Shown piece by piece: positions 32,089-41,832 of a DNA stretch of 64,000 bases. The stretch lies in contig SAKE01000005.1 in the NCBI GenBank assembly GCA_004017275.1, forward strand, positions 62,001 through 126,000, written 5' to 3'. Below the pieces are notes generated by a model. The model searched no databases, was not told the DNA's origin, and saw only the letters and a list, made by a program, of their open reading frames with translations. This DNA is from Mesorhizobium sp. (GTDB lineage Bacteria; Pseudomonadota; Alphaproteobacteria; Rhizobiales; Rhizobiaceae). The number at the start of each line of letters is the position of its first letter. Positions within the stretch are counted from its first letter, which is position 1. The translations under genes and the position numbers were made by a program.

Positions 32089-33039
32089 CTAGAAGAAAAC
32101 GCCCTTCATGCGAATGAGCACAGGCAGCATAACGACCATCATCACGACCGGAAAGATGCAAAGCCCCAGCGGGATCATCATCTTGACCGGAAGCGCATTG
32201 GCACGCTCCTCGGCGCGAAATATCCTCTGGCTGCGCATCTCATCGCTGTAAACACGCAGAGCATCCGTCAGACTGGTGCCGAGCTCCTCTGATTGACGGA
32301 ACAGGACTGCCAGGGCTCGCGCCTCCTCAAGCCCGATCCGGTCCGAGAGCTCACGCAGCGCCTCACGCAAAGGCTTGCCGGCGCGCAACTGCAAATTCAT
32401 GATAGCAAGCTGGATGCCCAGCCATTTGTGGGTTCCGGCCAGTTCGGTGCCGACGCGCTCGACCGCCGCTTCCAGGCTCATGCCGGCATCGGCGCAAGTG
32501 ATCATCATGTCCATGAAATCGGGGAAGCCACGACGATAGATCTGCTTTTGTCCGTTCTCAAAGCGATCGAGGGCAATGCTCGGGACGACCATGCATGCCA
32601 GACCGAACAAGGCTGAACCAGCAAATGCAACTAAGCTGGGCAGTTGAGGCGGCAACACACGCGACAGAAGAGCATACATCGCCAGGAAGCCTACACACAC
32701 TGCGGCAAGGCGAGACAGTGTATAAATTATCGGCGCACTTGATTGGTGGAACCCAGCTCGGAACAATTTTGCTTCCAGGGCATTCGGCTCGCCGCGTTCC
32801 TTCTCCAGGGCGCGGAAATAGGCATCCACGGGTCGTTGCGCGGAAATCTTCTTGAGTTCTTGCTGAGCGGACAGCGAACGACGATTGGTGATCCCCTCGG
32901 ACAAAAGGCTTTCTGTAACCAGCCGTCTTGTTTGTAAAACGGGCATCAGAACCAGCGCGGCCAGCAGAAAGAGCGTGCCTGCTGCCAAGAAAACGGCAAG
33001 TGAAAGCAGTGTCGCCGAACTTCCGATATTGGCTAGCAA
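32089..33039 (-). CDS. tadC: TadC inner-membrane platform protein (T2SSF domain)
   Basis: A 316-residue type II secretion F-domain protein with N- and C-terminal hydrophobic segments and a cytoplasmic core (RRGFPDFMDMMITCADAGMSLEAAVERV, DRIGLEEARALAVLFRQSEELGTSL). The start appears to be TTG 33039 with an AGGAGG-like site about 9 bases upstream. TadB and TadC form the platform turned by the TadA ATPase. Confidence 0.9.
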   Translation of the reverse strand: MLANIGSSATLLSLAVFLAAGTLFLLAALVLMPVLQTRRLVTESLLSEGITNRRSLSAQQELKKISAQRPVDAYFRALEKERGEPNALEAKLFRAGFHQSSAPIIYTLSRLAAVCVGFLAMYALLSRVLPPQLPSLVAFAGSALFGLACMVVPSIALDRFENGQKQIYRRGFPDFMDMMITCADAGMSLEAAVERVGTELAGTHKWLGIQLAIMNLQLRAGKPLREALRELSDRIGLEEARALAVLFRQSEELGTSLTDALRVYSDEMRSQRIFRAEERANALPVKMMIPLGLCIFPVVMMVVMLPVLIRMKGVFF

Positions 33040-33054
33040 ATCCTTCCCCCTCCT

Positions 33055-34026
33055 TCAGAAATCGAAATTGACCATCCGGTACATGATAATGTCACCTAGC
33101 AGTGCCCATAGACCAAAAATCACAAACACCGGCACGACAATCGGACTGCCCCATACATCGCCATAGAAGCTCGGAGCGGCGATCGCCAGAATGCCAAACA
33201 TCAGAAATGGAAAGAGCGAGATAATCCAGGCCGACATACGACCTTCAGCGGAAAGAGCTCTTATTTTCATTCGCAACTTTCGCCGTTCGCGCAACACTGA
33301 CGACAGGTTTGACAGGATTTCGGTGAGGTTGCCGCCTGTTTTCGCCTGGATCGAGAGCGATACCGATAGGAGATGCAGCCCCTCGAAACCGACCCGCTCC
33401 GACAATTTCCGGACGGCCTGTTCGAGGCTGAGACCAAAGGTGATTTCATCGGAAACGATGCCGAATTCCGTACCCAACGGATCAGGCATCTCACGGGCAA
33501 CTAGACCGATCGCCACGGTGGTGGGATGACCAGCACGCAGTGAACGCACGATCATGTCCAACGCATCCGGAAGCTGAGCGGCGAATCTCTGGATTCGCTT
33601 GTCCCGAGCGCGGCGCAGCACAAGTAGAGGAAGCACGAGGCCAATTGACAGAAAAGAAATGACAGCGACGACAGTTGAAAAACCTAGGAGCAGTGGCAGC
33701 ACAAGTGCCAGCACAAGGCCGGCAAGTAAGAACACCGCTGCAAATGCCAGTGGATTTCCGGTGATGCCGGACTGTGTGTAAAGCCGGTTCAGCGCAATGG
33801 CACCAAAGATGAAGTCACCCGAAGCCGTAAGACCCCGTTCCTGCAACAGTCCCTGCAGGCTCTCTTCCGCAGGCACATCCTCCCCCAACCGTTTAAGCCG
33901 CCGATTGATCACCCCCGACCGTGCGCGACTGCTGGCAAAGGACAAATAGAAGGATTCGGCAGCAAGGATCACCGACGCGGCAGCCAGCACATAGATAAAA
34001 TAGAGAAGGGTCTGGCCAGAAAACAT
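33055..34026 (-). CDS. tadB: TadB inner-membrane platform protein (T2SSF domain)
   Basis: A 323-residue protein with four predicted membrane segments and a T2SSF domain (LPDALDMIVRSLRAGHPTTVAIGLVAREM, SIQAKTGGNLTEILSNLSSVLRER). The ATG overlaps the tadA stop by one base (TGATG), so it is translationally coupled to the ATPase; tadC follows 15 bp later. Paralogous to TadC; the order tadA-tadB-tadC is standard. Confidence 0.92.
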   Translation of the reverse strand: MFSGQTLLYFIYVLAAASVILAAESFYLSFASSRARSGVINRRLKRLGEDVPAEESLQGLLQERGLTASGDFIFGAIALNRLYTQSGITGNPLAFAAVFLLAGLVLALVLPLLLGFSTVVAVISFLSIGLVLPLLVLRRARDKRIQRFAAQLPDALDMIVRSLRAGHPTTVAIGLVAREMPDPLGTEFGIVSDEITFGLSLEQAVRKLSERVGFEGLHLLSVSLSIQAKTGGNLTEILSNLSSVLRERRKLRMKIRALSAEGRMSAWIISLFPFLMFGILAIAAPSFYGDVWGSPIVVPVFVIFGLWALLGDIIMYRMVNFDF

Positions 34027-35408
34027 CAGAGCGGAACCTGCGGATTGAACGCGTCCTTGGCGAATTGATGCCCCAGTGTCGCGGCTTCTTGCGCAAAACG
34101 CGGCCGGACACCGGTGGCGCGAAACTCGCCGATGATGGCGCCGTCGGCGGCCACATCGCGCCGGACGAAATGATAGATCTCCTGCAGTTGCACGACATTG
34201 CCCTCCATGCCGGTGATTTCAGATATCGATGTCACACGCCTGCCACCGTCGGAAAGACGCTGGGTCTGCACGACAATATCAATCGCCGATGCGATCTGCG
34301 CCCGGATGGAATCGTTGCTCATCGGCATGCCGGCCATGCCGACCATCTGCTCCAGCCGGGATATCGCGTCGCGCGGCGTGTTGGCATGGATGGTGGTCAT
34401 CGACCCTTCATGACCGGTGTTCATCGCCTGCAGCATGTCGAAAGCTTCCTCGCCGCGCACCTCGCCGACGATAATACGGTCCGGCCGCATGCGCAGCGCG
34501 TTTTTCAGCAATTCGCGCTGGCGAACCTCGCCCTTGCCCTCGACATTGGGTGGGCGTGTCTCCAGCCGGCCGACATGCGGCTGCTGCAATTGCAGTTCGG
34601 CCGCATCCTCGATGGTGATCAGCCGCTCCTTCGAGGGGATGTAACTCGACAGCGCGTTGAGCAAGGTCGTTTTGCCGCTGCCGGTGCCGCCCGAAACCAG
34701 GATCGATTTGCGCGCCTGCACGGCGATGCGCAACAGTTCGACCATCGGCGCGCGGATGGAATTGAACGCCATCAAACGCTCGAGCGAATAGGGGTTCTTG
34801 GAGAATTTGCGGATCGATACCAGCGGGCCGTCTACCGAGATCGGCCGCACCGCGATGTTGACACGCGAGCCGTCTGCCAGTCGTGCATCGACCATCGGCG
34901 ACGATTCGTCGACACGCCTGCCGATCGCCGACACGATCTTGCTGATGATGCGCAGCAGATGCGCCTCATCGCGGAACCGGATCGCTGTTTCCTCGATCAC
35001 GCCGCGCCGCTCGATGAAGACTCGCTTGTGCGTGTTGATCAATATGTCGGCGATAGAATCATCCTTGAGCAACGGCTCGATAGGCCCCAGCCCCAGCATC
35101 TCGTCGGCGGTGTCGCTGGTCAGTTGGTCGAGTTCGCGTGCGTTCAACGGCACGTTCCGAGTGCGAACGAACTCGCGCACGATGGGGCGGATCTCGTTCA
35201 GAATCTCATCCTTGGATGCACTTTCAAGTGCCGTAAGGTTGAACCGATCGATCAGGTGTCGATGAAGATCAACTTTCAGCGCGAGGAACTCATCGCCATG
35301 CGGTGCAAGATCCGGAATCGGTATCGGCGGCACTGCAACAGGTAGCGGTGCATGGGCTGCTTGCTGAGCCAGCGGCTCGGCTGGTCCCTTGATGAAACGC
35401 CCTAACAT
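34026..35408 (-). CDS. tadA: Tad pilus assembly ATPase (TadA/CpaF)
   Basis: A 460-residue secretion ATPase from the ATG at 35408; longer upstream readings add non-conserved residues. Walker A (GGTGSGKTT) is at 240-248. An Asp box follows ([11 protein letters not shown]), then a His box ([18 protein letters not shown]) and Walker B-like [15 protein letters not shown]. It energises pilin extension and possibly retraction at the cytoplasmic face. First gene of the leftward arm; a PAP2 gene lies 106 bp upstream. Confidence 0.93.
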   Translation of the reverse strand: MLGRFIKGPAEPLAQQAAHAPLPVAVPPIPIPDLAPHGDEFLALKVDLHRHLIDRFNLTALESASKDEILNEIRPIVREFVRTRNVPLNARELDQLTSDTADEMLGLGPIEPLLKDDSIADILINTHKRVFIERRGVIEETAIRFRDEAHLLRIISKIVSAIGRRVDESSPMVDARLADGSRVNIAVRPISVDGPLVSIRKFSKNPYSLERLMAFNSIRAPMVELLRIAVQARKSILVSGGTGSGKTTLLNALSSYIPSKERLITIEDAAELQLQQPHVGRLETRPPNVEGKGEVRQRELLKNALRMRPDRIIVGEVRGEEAFDMLQAMNTGHEGSMTTIHANTPRDAISRLEQMVGMAGMPMSNDSIRAQIASAIDIVVQTQRLSDGGRRVTSISEITGMEGNVVQLQEIYHFVRRDVAADGAIIGEFRATGVRPRFAQEAATLGHQFAKDAFNPQVPL

Positions 35409-35514
35409 CTTATGCAAGTCCCCAATTCCCCTGTTCGGAAATCCGCTAACCGCGTTGCGCCCAGACAGGAGTGCCCACTCAGACATCCAGGCTTCGCTTG
35501 TTGGACACGGAAAG

Positions 35515-36624
35515 TCATGGTCGAGCGAACCCCTCAGATTTGTGCTCGATGGCGCGCCCGCAGGCAATCCAGCTGACAGATCGAATCGAGACGGCGGCGA
35601 CCGCAAAACCTGCCAGAACGTCGACCAAGTAGTGGCTGCCTTGTGGGGGTGTTGCCAGGATCAGCAGAGCGTTCAGCACATATATCGGCGGCGCGACATA
35701 TCGGATGCCTCGCACCGAATAGACGAGTATCACCGCCAGCGCGGAATGAAAGGAGGGGAACGTCACAAGGCCTTCCGGATGTTCAAGCAGAAATGGCCTC
35801 AGCGTCCGCAACGCATGGAGTTGCTCAAGATGCCTCGTCGAGGCGCCGGGTCCGAATGAACTCAACAGGTCCGGCGAGAGATGATACAAATCGAAGGCCC
35901 CAGTTGCAGGCAGCGCGGCCATGACGGCGCAAGTCAGACACCCGGCCAACCCAAAATGCGCGGCAAATTCCAACAAACGGTCCGATCGTGCAGTCAGGAT
36001 CAGAACCGCAGGCAGGAGGAAGAGTTGAGGCTGCAGGCTGGAGTAGGCCGAGGAAATTGTCGATGCGATCCATGGATGGCTATTCAACCAGCCAACATAT
36101 GCAATCCAATCAAATCCCAAACCCGCATCGCCCGCAGCCAGGTATTCGTCCACGGGCGGCCTGCCGGTTGCACTCGCCAAATAGGAGAGCAACAGAAGCC
36201 CAACAGAGAACAACATAATAAGAATTACCGTTGCGACAAAAGCCTGAGCGCTTCCGGAAATTCTCTTCAGTATGTCGCGATGCAGAAAAGGCGTTCGCCC
36301 GAGTTGACGACGCATCGCGCCGAGAGCTGCCCACAACACAACCAGAGGAATTGCTGCGATGGCCGCGCCAATCCAGAGGTCCTTTTTCGTGCTCACGGTG
36401 GAGAATGGCAACCAGGCCAAATTCACCGCAGCAAGCCCTACGAGCAAGGTCGAAATAACACCAGCGAGACGCCTGTGCCGAAAGTCTGCTCCTGCGCCAT
36501 CAGCCGACATTCGGCCTCTCGTCAACCAGGCTCGTGACAGATTGGAAATATCGAACACGCGCCGCGCCAAGTGCATTGATACGTACTCGCCGCTCTCTGT
36601 TTGCCTAGCACCTAACTGGCTCAT
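35515..36624 (-). CDS. PAP2-type membrane phosphatase between the two Tad arms
   Basis: About 369 residues with six or more hydrophobic segments and a C-terminal PAP2 core: VTFPSFHSALAV and GSHYLVDVLAG carry the conserved His residues and Asp of the PAP2_3 (inositolphosphotransferase/phosphatase) group. It acts on a phospho- or pyrophospho-lipid at the membrane. The start is ambiguous (ATG, or TTG one codon earlier). GC is visibly lower than in neighbouring tad genes, suggesting a different origin. It is parallel to tadA with a 106-bp gap; a direct role in piliation is not evident. Confidence 0.75.
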   Translation of the reverse strand: MSQLGARQTESGEYVSMHLARRVFDISNLSRAWLTRGRMSADGAGADFRHRRLAGVISTLLVGLAAVNLAWLPFSTVSTKKDLWIGAAIAAIPLVVLWAALGAMRRQLGRTPFLHRDILKRISGSAQAFVATVILIMLFSVGLLLLSYLASATGRPPVDEYLAAGDAGLGFDWIAYVGWLNSHPWIASTISSAYSSLQPQLFLLPAVLILTARSDRLLEFAAHFGLAGCLTCAVMAALPATGAFDLYHLSPDLLSSFGPGASTRHLEQLHALRTLRPFLLEHPEGLVTFPSFHSALAVILVYSVRGIRYVAPPIYVLNALLILATPPQGSHYLVDVLAGFAVAAVSIRSVSWIACGRAIEHKSEGFARP

Positions 36625-37152
36625 CAAAAATTAGCCCCCGCTAAATTCGTGATACCGAAACTAACGGTTAACCACACGCGGGACAAGCGCCGATGGAAGC
36701 CCACGGAACCAATACTTACAAGATAGTTAAGACGCTGGCGAAAAAATATCGTTTTTTGTTTTACTCGTTGTTCCAAAGAGGACTCGGACACCGCCAAGGA
36801 GATTTCGTCACTTCGGGCCATGACACCTTGATGGCCGCAAAAAGGTCAGCAAGCCCTTAGATATAAAGGAATATGCCGATCATCTAATATACCTATGTTG
36901 CGGACGCAGGCGTGGTAGATTTGTGAACGAATGGTTAAGATTGCTGGAAAAATTAGCCGAATCAGCCCCTTAGCTAGATAAAAATCTGCCCTCCGGCGAC
37001 CGAATCATGTATTGGAAAGTTAACAGACCCTTAATGTCGTTTGACTTCGCTTTTTCATGAGACTTAGGATCGTGGTGACGGGGGATGCTTGGGTATGGAT
37101 TTCATCTCTTGCTCTGTCTCGTCGGGCTCAAACTCCAAAGGGAGAAATTCGC
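36625..37152. other. AT-rich divergent intergenic region upstream of flp
   Basis: A 528-bp stretch separates the leftward PAP2/tadA arm from flp. It is AT-rich relative to its surroundings and contains several TTAA half-sites, one perfect CtrA-type box (37020-37034), and no convincing gene. A 65-codon leftward ORF that ends at the PAP2 start was rejected (composition, weak ribosome site). Confidence 0.5.
37020..37034 (+). promoter_or_regulatory. CtrA-type box upstream of flp
   Basis: TTAA-CAGACCC-TTAA: a perfect TTAA-N7-TTAA, the consensus for the CtrA cell-cycle regulator of alphaproteobacteria, 119 bp before the flp ATG. In Caulobacter the Tad pilin gene pilA is CtrA-dependent, so a cell-cycle-timed flp promoter is plausible here. 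Confidence 0.6.
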
Positions 37153-37344
37153 ATGAAGAAGCTCATGACGATGACCCGGCAGTTCCGCGATGACGAAAAC
37201 GGCGCTGCCATGGTCGAATATACGGTGCTGCTCGGTATCATTACAGTCGCGGTAATCGCTACTGTTGTGCTGGTCGGCACTTGGGTCGGTGGCAAGTGGA
37301 CCCAGTTAAATACCACTTTGCTCTCGGCCTCGCCGCTTACCTGA
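37153..37344 (+). CDS. flp: Flp-type major pilin
   Basis: A 63-residue Flp pilin precursor. A short leader rich in Lys/Arg ends at G17; the mature protein starts A18 with Glu at position 5 (E22 in AAMVEY), then a hydrophobic helix. Cleavage by CpaA after G17 is predicted. GGGAGA lies upstream of the ATG at 37153; an upstream in-frame extension to 37057 is not pilin-like. CtrA box upstream, terminator downstream. It polymerises into Flp pili used for surface attachment. Confidence 0.92.
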   Translation: MKKLMTMTRQFRDDENGAAMVEYTVLLGIITVAVIATVVLVGTWVGGKWTQLNTTLLSASPLT

Positions 37345-37350
37345 GATACC

Positions 37351-37391
37351 GCAATAGGCCCGAGCTATACGGCTTGGGCCTATTGCTCTTT
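37351..37391 (+). terminator. Intrinsic terminator / attenuator after flp
   Basis: GCAATAGGCCCGAGC and GCTTGGGCCTATTGC form a 15-bp stem with one mismatch and a 6-base loop, followed by TCTTT, 6 bp after the flp stop. It should end most transcripts after the abundant pilin and let a minority continue into cpaB. Confidence 0.8.
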
Positions 37392-37443
37392 GACCAAGAG
37401 ATCGATCGGCCACAGTGGACGATCCCAACGAACAGGCAGGGGC

Positions 37444-38481
37444 ATGCGCGCAAACACCGTCATCATGATCGTTCTCGCCGGCGTGTTCGGCGTTTTGGCT
37501 GTTGTGCTCGCCAATATCTGGCTGGCCAACCAGCGGAGTGCGATTGCGCAAACGAATGATGTTCAGCGCGACACAGTCGTGGTGGCTGCGATCACGCTAA
37601 AGTTCGGTGACACGCTGTCCGCCGACAAATTGCGTGAAGTCGCATGGCCTGCGGGCGCGGTTCCATCGGGTGCCTTCAAGACGACCAAAGAGCTCCTGGC
37701 AGGCGACTCGAAGCAAGCGTTGCAGGCCATCGGTGTCAACGAGCCTGTCCTCGCCACCAAGATCACCGGCCCTGGCCAGCGCGCCACGCTTTCGGCGGTG
37801 CTCGGCGAGGGCATGAAGGCCGTGTCCATCCGCGTCAATGACGTGCTCGGCGTCGCCGGCTTTGTCTTTCCGGGTGACCGGGTCGATGTGTTGCTGACGC
37901 GCACGGTGCGCAACGCTGAAGGCGCGGACCAGAGTTTTGTCGATGTGCTGTTGCAGAGCATGAAGGTGCTCGCCGTCGACCAGGTTGCGGACGAAAGCAA
38001 GGACAGCCCGACTGTCGTCAAGTCGGTGACGCTCGAGGCCAGCACAAGAGATGCACAGAAGCTTACACTGGCGGCAGGCGCCGGCCAGTTGTCGCTGGCA
38101 CTGCGCCAGGCCGCCGCCAGCCAGGGCGAGACGACCGAACGGGTGACGCTTTCCGACCTCACCGGCGAGACGCCGGCCGATGTCGCCGCCAGGCAGGCCG
38201 AACTCGACAGGAAGGCGGCAGCGGAAGCCGCGGCCGCGGACGAGCGCAAACGTGCCGAAGACAAGATCGCCGGGTTGACCCAGGCCGTGGAGCAAGTGGG
38301 AAGCCGTCTCGACCAGTTGAGCAAGGTCAAGCCGGCGCCGGCTGTGGCATCTGAGCCGCAGGTGAAAGAAGTTGTCAAGGAAGTGGTCAAATATGTGCAG
38401 CCGGAACCACCGGCGCGGGCGACAGTCGGTGTCTTTCGGGGTATAAAGCTTGAAACATATGATGTGCCGCGACAAAAATAA
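37444..38481 (+). CDS. cpaB: CpaB/RcpC pilus assembly protein (SAF domain)
   Basis: About 345 residues from the ATG at 37444. An N-terminal hydrophobic anchor (TVIMIVLAGVFGVLAVVLAN) is followed by a SAF domain (VVAAITLKFGDTLSADKLREV), a central RcpC domain with GFVFPGDRVDVLLT, a Lys/Glu-rich coiled coil (about 240-290) and a Pro-rich tail. CpaB is a periplasmic factor needed with the CpaC secretin for pilus export. Located between flp and cpaC, as is standard. Confidence 0.9.
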   Translation: MRANTVIMIVLAGVFGVLAVVLANIWLANQRSAIAQTNDVQRDTVVVAAITLKFGDTLSADKLREVAWPAGAVPSGAFKTTKELLAGDSKQALQAIGVNEPVLATKITGPGQRATLSAVLGEGMKAVSIRVNDVLGVAGFVFPGDRVDVLLTRTVRNAEGADQSFVDVLLQSMKVLAVDQVADESKDSPTVVKSVTLEASTRDAQKLTLAAGAGQLSLALRQAAASQGETTERVTLSDLTGETPADVAARQAELDRKAAAEAAAADERKRAEDKIAGLTQAVEQVGSRLDQLSKVKPAPAVASEPQVKEVVKEVVKYVQPEPPARATVGVFRGIKLETYDVPRQK

Positions 38482-38535
38482 CACCGGCATATCAGATACG
38501 TGGAGTGCGAATCAGCCGGCGAGGGGGTAGCGTTA

Positions 38536-39978
38536 ATGCGCGTGTTTCGGGGATCACTGACCGCCGTTCTGGCCTTTTTCTGTGCGTTGCTGTCGTTGAG
38601 CTTCGCAGTTCACGCTGCAGACCGCTTCATTGACGTGTCGACACCCGCCGTCCATCGTATTTTCCTGCCGATGTCGCAATCGGTGACGATCCAGGTGAGT
38701 GCCAATCTGGGCGACATCGTCGTCGGCGACGAGAAGATCGCCGATGCGCAGCCGATGACCGACCGCACGCTCTATGTCATCGGCAAGGGCGCCGGCACCA
38801 CCACCGTCAACCTGTTTTCCACGGACAAGCGCTCGCTCGGCGCCCTTCAGATCGAGGTCGGCGTCGATGTCAGCGACATGGCGCAGGCGATCCGCCAGGT
38901 GGCGCCGAAGTCACGCATCGAAATCGGCTCGGTCAACGGCAGGGTGCGGCTTGGCGGCCATGTGAAAGACGGCGCCACGCTGGCGGCGATCCTGGAAGTG
39001 GCGAAGCAATATGGTCCCGACGACATCATCAATTCCGTCACCGTGGAGGACAGTCAGCAGGTCAATCTCGAAGTGCGCGTGCTGGAAGCCAAGCGCAATG
39101 CCGGGCGCGATCTCGGCGTGTCGATCAGGAGCACCAACAGCAGGGGCACGACCCGTACCGGAACTGGTGTTGCTGCCGTTGACGAGGACAATATCGTGCT
39201 CGGACCGGGCGGTCTGCTCAGCGGCCTCCTGTCGAACTCCAGTCCCTTCGGAGCCTTGATCACCCGGGTTATCGACAACAACATCAAGGTCGATCTGATC
39301 ATAGAGGCGCTCGAGTCCAAGGGCGCGGTGCGCATGCTCGCGAACCCCAACCTGACCACGCTTTCCGGCGAGCAAGCCAGCTTCAACGCCGGCGGCGAAG
39401 TGCCTATCCGCACTCTCGACAAGGATGGCGAGATAAGCATCGTCTACAAGCAATTCGGCGTCAATCTGCTGTTCACGCCGGTCGTGCTCGACGACGGCAA
39501 GATCCATATGAACCTGGCGCCGGAGGTCAGCGACCTGACCGGCTTCACCACCGCCGGCGACCCGATCTTCACCAACCGCAAACTTGCGACCGTCGTCGAA
39601 TTGCGCGATGGCCAGAGCTTCGCCGTCGGCGGGCTTCTGTCCAGCAAAACCACCAAGCTCCAGGACCAGGTGCCATGGCTCGGCCAGGTGCCTGTGATCG
39701 GGACGCTGTTCCGCAATTCAAGCAATCAGAAGGAAGAGACCGAACTGGTCGTCATCGTCACGCCGCACATCGTGCGGCCAGTGAGACCCGGCGAGCAGTT
39801 GGCGACGCCATTCGACAAGACGCGGCCCGCCAACGATCCGGAGTTCTTCGTGCTTGGCCAGCTCGAAGTGAACAAGGACATGATCCGAAAATATGAAACG
39901 GGCGACGGCGTCACCGGCCCCTATGGCCACATGCTGGATTTCAAATCGAAGGACAAGATGCTCTATGTCAAGAAATAG
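38536..39978 (+). CDS. cpaC: Tad outer-membrane secretin (CpaC/RcpA)
   Basis: About 480 residues from the ATG at 38536. Signal peptide MRVFRGSLTAVLAFFCALLS with cleavage near AVHA. An N-terminal pilus-assembly/BON-like region (TIQVSANLGDIVVGDEKIAD) precedes a secretin C-domain (VRMLANPNLTTLSGEQASF, VPWLGQVPVIGTLFRNS, ELVVIVTPHIVRP). Forms the outer-membrane channel for Flp pili. Its 3' end overlaps the following lipoprotein gene by 14 bp. Confidence 0.93.
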   Translation: MRVFRGSLTAVLAFFCALLSLSFAVHAADRFIDVSTPAVHRIFLPMSQSVTIQVSANLGDIVVGDEKIADAQPMTDRTLYVIGKGAGTTTVNLFSTDKRSLGALQIEVGVDVSDMAQAIRQVAPKSRIEIGSVNGRVRLGGHVKDGATLAAILEVAKQYGPDDIINSVTVEDSQQVNLEVRVLEAKRNAGRDLGVSIRSTNSRGTTRTGTGVAAVDEDNIVLGPGGLLSGLLSNSSPFGALITRVIDNNIKVDLIIEALESKGAVRMLANPNLTTLSGEQASFNAGGEVPIRTLDKDGEISIVYKQFGVNLLFTPVVLDDGKIHMNLAPEVSDLTGFTTAGDPIFTNRKLATVVELRDGQSFAVGGLLSSKTTKLQDQVPWLGQVPVIGTLFRNSSNQKEETELVVIVTPHIVRPVRPGEQLATPFDKTRPANDPEFFVLGQLEVNKDMIRKYETGDGVTGPYGHMLDFKSKDKMLYVKK

Positions 39979-40255
39979 CGCCTTGATCCTCATCCTGTGC
40001 TCCACTGCGCTGTCGGGCTGTGCTGCGGACTATCTGAACCACTACGATTCGGTGACCCTGGCGGCCGGCGACACGCAGAAATTCAATTCGCTGCTGCAGA
40101 CGGTCGACCCGCTCAACCCGGCGTCCAGGAACACACATATCGAGGGCGACGGCACGCGCGCCGCCGCTGTTGCCCAAGCCTACAAATATCCACCGCCACC
40201 GCCGCCGCCACCAGCGATCACGGTCAATGTCGGCGGGGCGGGTGTGACGCCGTGA
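39965..40255 (+). CDS. Small Tad-locus lipoprotein with polyproline tail
   Basis: A 96-residue protein whose signal ends ALSGC, a lipobox with the Cys near residue 18. The mature part is short and ends in a run of prolines (PPPPPPPPAITV) after YKY. It overlaps cpaC in another frame by 14 bp, implying coupled translation, and precedes tadG. Position and anchor suggest an outer-membrane accessory or pilotin for the secretin, perhaps in place of CpaD; no family is recognised. Confidence 0.75.
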   Translation: MSRNSALILILCSTALSGCAADYLNHYDSVTLAAGDTQKFNSLLQTVDPLNPASRNTHIEGDGTRAAAVAQAYKYPPPPPPPPAITVNVGGAGVTP

Positions 40256-40332
40256 ACTGAACGGAAGGATGCGGTTTCAGTCCGCCAGGCAATACGAGGA
40301 AGCCTGGGGTCAGGGGAGCAAAGAGTAAGGCC

Positions 40333-41832
40333 ATGCTGCGGACCATTCGCGCGTTCTGGCACGATCAGAGGGGAATAGCGCTGATCCTCGTCAGCGTCAC
40401 ACTGCCGGCAATCATCGGCTTTTCGCTGCTGGCGATCGACATGAGCCGGGTCAACAACATGCACAATGATTTGCAGAAGGGCGCCGATGCGCTGGCCCTT
40501 GCGACGGCGGCCGAGCTCGATGGACAGTCGGATAGCATCACCCGAGGCGACCACGCACTGGCTACACTCGTCGCCAACAAATATGCGTTCTCGACATCAG
40601 GGCCACCGCAGACGCTGGCGGCCGCTGGTGTGACCAGGCGCTATCTCAAATCGCTCCCAGCCACGGATGATCTGCCAATCATCGCCGCGAACGTGATCAC
40701 CGACGAAGTCACCGAAGCCAAACTGGCCCGTTTCGTCGAAGTTAAGGTCACGCCAGTTGGGTTTTCGGCGATATTTCCAGCCTCATTCCTAACCGGAAAT
40801 TCGGCCAGCAACAGCTTCAATGTCGGAGCAGTTGCGGTGGCCGGCTTCACCAGTTCGATTTGCGATGTAACGCCGATGTTCATGTGCAATCCCTTTGAGG
40901 CTCAAGGGTTGTCGTTCCAGCAAGCGTTCGCCCAAGGAAAGACCTATAGCCGAGAATTCGACCTTCTGAAGACTTCCAGTGCTCCCGGCCCGGGCAATTT
41001 CGGACTTCTCCAAACCGACCTAGAACTGCGAACCGCCTTCGCGACGGGTAGCGTGGGAACCTGCTACCTGCGTGCCGCCGTCCAAACCAAGCCCGGCGTA
41101 ACGTTAGGTCATGTCAATTCGGGGTTAAATGTCCGGTTCGATATCTACAGCGGATCTCTGAAGCAGTATGACGCGAACCTTAGTTATCGCCCTGCTTCAA
41201 ATGTCAGAAAGGGTGCAAGCAACTCCAGCAACTGCAACAAGTTCAGTTCTGATTCGAAGACCCCGCCGGACGCGATGGGGTTTCCTCAGGGAACTGCCGG
41301 AGCCAACTATTCGGATGAGCCGAGTTTGGGAATGACCGGCGATGGGTGGGACCGCAGCGGCTATTGGACACTCAATCATGGCGTCGCAATCCCAAACATC
41401 CCGAGCACGAGTCATCCCACCTCATCGACGATGCCGCCTTCCAGATATGACGTATACAAATATGAGATTTCTAACAATCTTGTTGGGGACAAAGCCGGAG
41501 GCAAGAATAACGGTGAGACCGGCGTTCCAGCGTGCTACACAGGGCCGATCAATACTGTCACAGCAACGCCAGATAGGCGCCTCTTCAATGTGGCAGTCGT
41601 GAACTGCACCGCGGATGCCGCCAAAATATCTGGGCGCACCGATTTGAAGCCCGATTCTTATGCCAGTATGTTTCTCACGAACCCGATCGAGAAGCAGGAC
41701 AAGACCAAAGACGACGACGATGAAACGGCGAGCGAAAAGCCCATTAGGCTTGAGGTAGTGGATGTCGAGGGTCCGTTGGGCAACGGAAGTCTCGACCAGT
41801 TTCTTCGTGACGAAGTGCAACTGTACCGGTGA
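40333..41832 (+). CDS. tadG: TadG-like pilus assembly protein
   Basis: A 499-residue protein with an N-terminal Tad domain: RAFWHDQRGIALILVSV, a hydrophobic helix, then LAIDMSRVNNMHNDLQKGADALALATAAEL, typical of TadG. After the Gly cleavage point the mature position 5 is Leu, not Glu as in the pilins. The rest is a large periplasmic region of lower GC and no clear domain, with four or more cysteines that could form disulfides. It probably anchors the pilus in the envelope. The stop overlaps the tadE1 start (TGATG). Confidence 0.8.
   Translation: MLRTIRAFWHDQRGIALILVSVTLPAIIGFSLLAIDMSRVNNMHNDLQKGADALALATAAELDGQSDSITRGDHALATLVANKYAFSTSGPPQTLAAAGVTRRYLKSLPATDDLPIIAANVITDEVTEAKLARFVEVKVTPVGFSAIFPASFLTGNSASNSFNVGAVAVAGFTSSICDVTPMFMCNPFEAQGLSFQQAFAQGKTYSREFDLLKTSSAPGPGNFGLLQTDLELRTAFATGSVGTCYLRAAVQTKPGVTLGHVNSGLNVRFDIYSGSLKQYDANLSYRPASNVRKGASNSSNCNKFSSDSKTPPDAMGFPQGTAGANYSDEPSLGMTGDGWDRSGYWTLNHGVAIPNIPSTSHPTSSTMPPSRYDVYKYEISNNLVGDKAGGKNNGETGVPACYTGPINTVTATPDRRLFNVAVVNCTADAAKISGRTDLKPDSYASMFLTNPIEKQDKTKDDDDETASEKPIRLEVVDVEGPLGNGSLDQFLRDEVQLYR

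Noticed and set aside
36624..36821. 65-codon leftward ORF ending at the PAP2 start (TGATG)
   Set aside because: Tempting as a coupled leader peptide, but the ribosome site is weak and the protein has no recognisable feature in an AT-rich promoter region.
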